DNA of 5,422 bases, from contig CAMWVF010000102.1 in the NCBI GenBank assembly GCA_947177545.1, forward strand, positions 1 through 5,422. Direction: 5' to 3'. This stretch comes from an uncultured Clostridia bacterium (lineage in GTDB: Bacteria; Bacillota; Clostridia; Oscillospirales; Ruminococcaceae). The translations under genes and the position numbers were made by a program. Shown here piece by piece: positions 5,044 through 5,422 of the stretch (position 1 is the first letter of the stretch; each line of letters begins with the position of its first letter). The notes under the pieces are model-generated. The model saw only the letters and a list, made by a program, of their open reading frames with translations, was not told where the DNA came from and did no database searches.

Positions 5044-5422
5044 ATATTGCGGATACGAAACGGCTTTCCGAAACCGTCAGCGCGGCGGGAAGCATGGTGC
5101 TTTTCCTGATTTTTACCGTGTGCTGTCTGGTAATTATTACCGTTGCGGCGACGGCTTACAAGCGCATTTCGGAAAATTATGACAACACGTTCAATTCTGC
5201 CGCTGCGGTGAGGTATGTGACTAACAAGCTCCGCTCCTGCGACAGCGCGGAAATTACCGAAAACGGAGATATTCTTATGGAGAGTGTTGGAATCAAAACT
5301 CTGATTTATGAGCGGGATGGCGTTTTGTACGAACGGCTTTTTTCCGCGGACCGCGAGGCTGTTCCCGAGGGCGGCGAAGCTGTTTTCAGTGCGGAGGGCT
5401 TCGAGGTCGAGGACTGCGGCGG
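5040..5422 (+). CDS. DUF4860-like membrane-anchored protein, 3' end missing
   Basis: The frame opens at ATG 5040, overlapping the previous stop as ATGA, and runs without a stop to the window end (127 residues plus two bases). A short cytoplasmic start is followed by one membrane helix (about 17-39: SMVLFLIFTVCCLVIITVAA), then TAYKRISENYDNTFNSAAA (38-56) and YVTNKLRSCD (59-68), then beta strands with TLIYERDGVLYERLF (87-101). The layout of helix, tyrosine-bearing helix, 'K-R--D' and 'IYerdG-LyErlF' is how I recognise DUF4860, a family I know from pilus-like loci of Clostridia. It resembles minor pseudopilins (PilW/GspJ-like) in shape, but no prepilin peptidase motif is visible. Family call from memory, moderately sure; function inferred from neighbours only. 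Confidence 0.8.
   Translation, partial: MNIADTKRLSETVSAAGSMVLFLIFTVCCLVIITVAATAYKRISENYDNTFNSAAAVRYVTNKLRSCDSAEITENGDILMESVGIKTLIYERDGVLYERLFSADREAVPEGGEAVFSAEGFEVEDCG

Overview
The window reads like a chromosomal segment of an anaerobic Clostridia species, most likely an Oscillospiraceae/Ruminococcus-type organism. This is inferred from gene families (CmpB-like membrane protein, RelQ-type alarmone synthetase, large Ser/Thr/Glu-rich transglutaminase-like lipoprotein, DUF4860-like pilus protein), strong GGAGG-type ribosome binding sites, sigmaA-like promoters and AT-rich intergenic DNA. No database search was possible. There are seven genes, no RNA genes, no CRISPR array and no recognisable mobile element.

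Left part (1-1301), minus strand. A small four-helix membrane protein of the CmpB-like 'putative ABC transporter type IV' family (1301 to 891) is followed by a predicted lipoprotein (783 to beyond position 1, 3' end missing). The 107 bp between them hold a good extended -10 promoter, an 11-bp-phased array of TTACAA boxes resembling an OmpR/PhoP-type response-regulator site, and a hairpin.

Centre (1302-3459). A divergent intergenic region carries a near-consensus extended -10 promoter, an inverted repeat touching its -35 box, and a leader hairpin in front of a small (p)ppGpp synthetase gene (1506-2198). The last roughly 17 codons of that gene appear frameshifted by one missing base: restoring a G near 2147 gives a family-like helical C-terminus ending at 2206. 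Next comes a 400-residue lipoprotein with a long acidic Ser/Thr/Glu linker and a C-terminal transglutaminase-like Cys-His-Asp domain. The two lipoprotein genes share a 15-base leader motif (14 of 15 identical) inside a hairpin, at almost the same distance from their start codons.

Right part (3583-5422). This is the start of a type IV pilus / type II secretion-like operon: a GspF/PilC inner-membrane platform protein, a 107-residue single-helix pilin-like protein without a visible prepilin peptidase site, and, overlapping it by ATGA, a DUF4860-like membrane-anchored protein cut by the window end. The operon probably starts from a sigmaA-like promoter in the AT-rich gap at 3460-3582 and continues to the right, where major pilin, ATPase or peptidase genes might lie.

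The common theme is the cell envelope: two surface lipoproteins, a membrane protein and a pilus-like assembly, with a stress-nucleotide synthetase between them. I see no clear evidence of a wholly new system. The most notable signals are the alarmone synthetase frameshift, the phased TTACAA array, the shared leader hairpin and the unusual pilin-like gene set.
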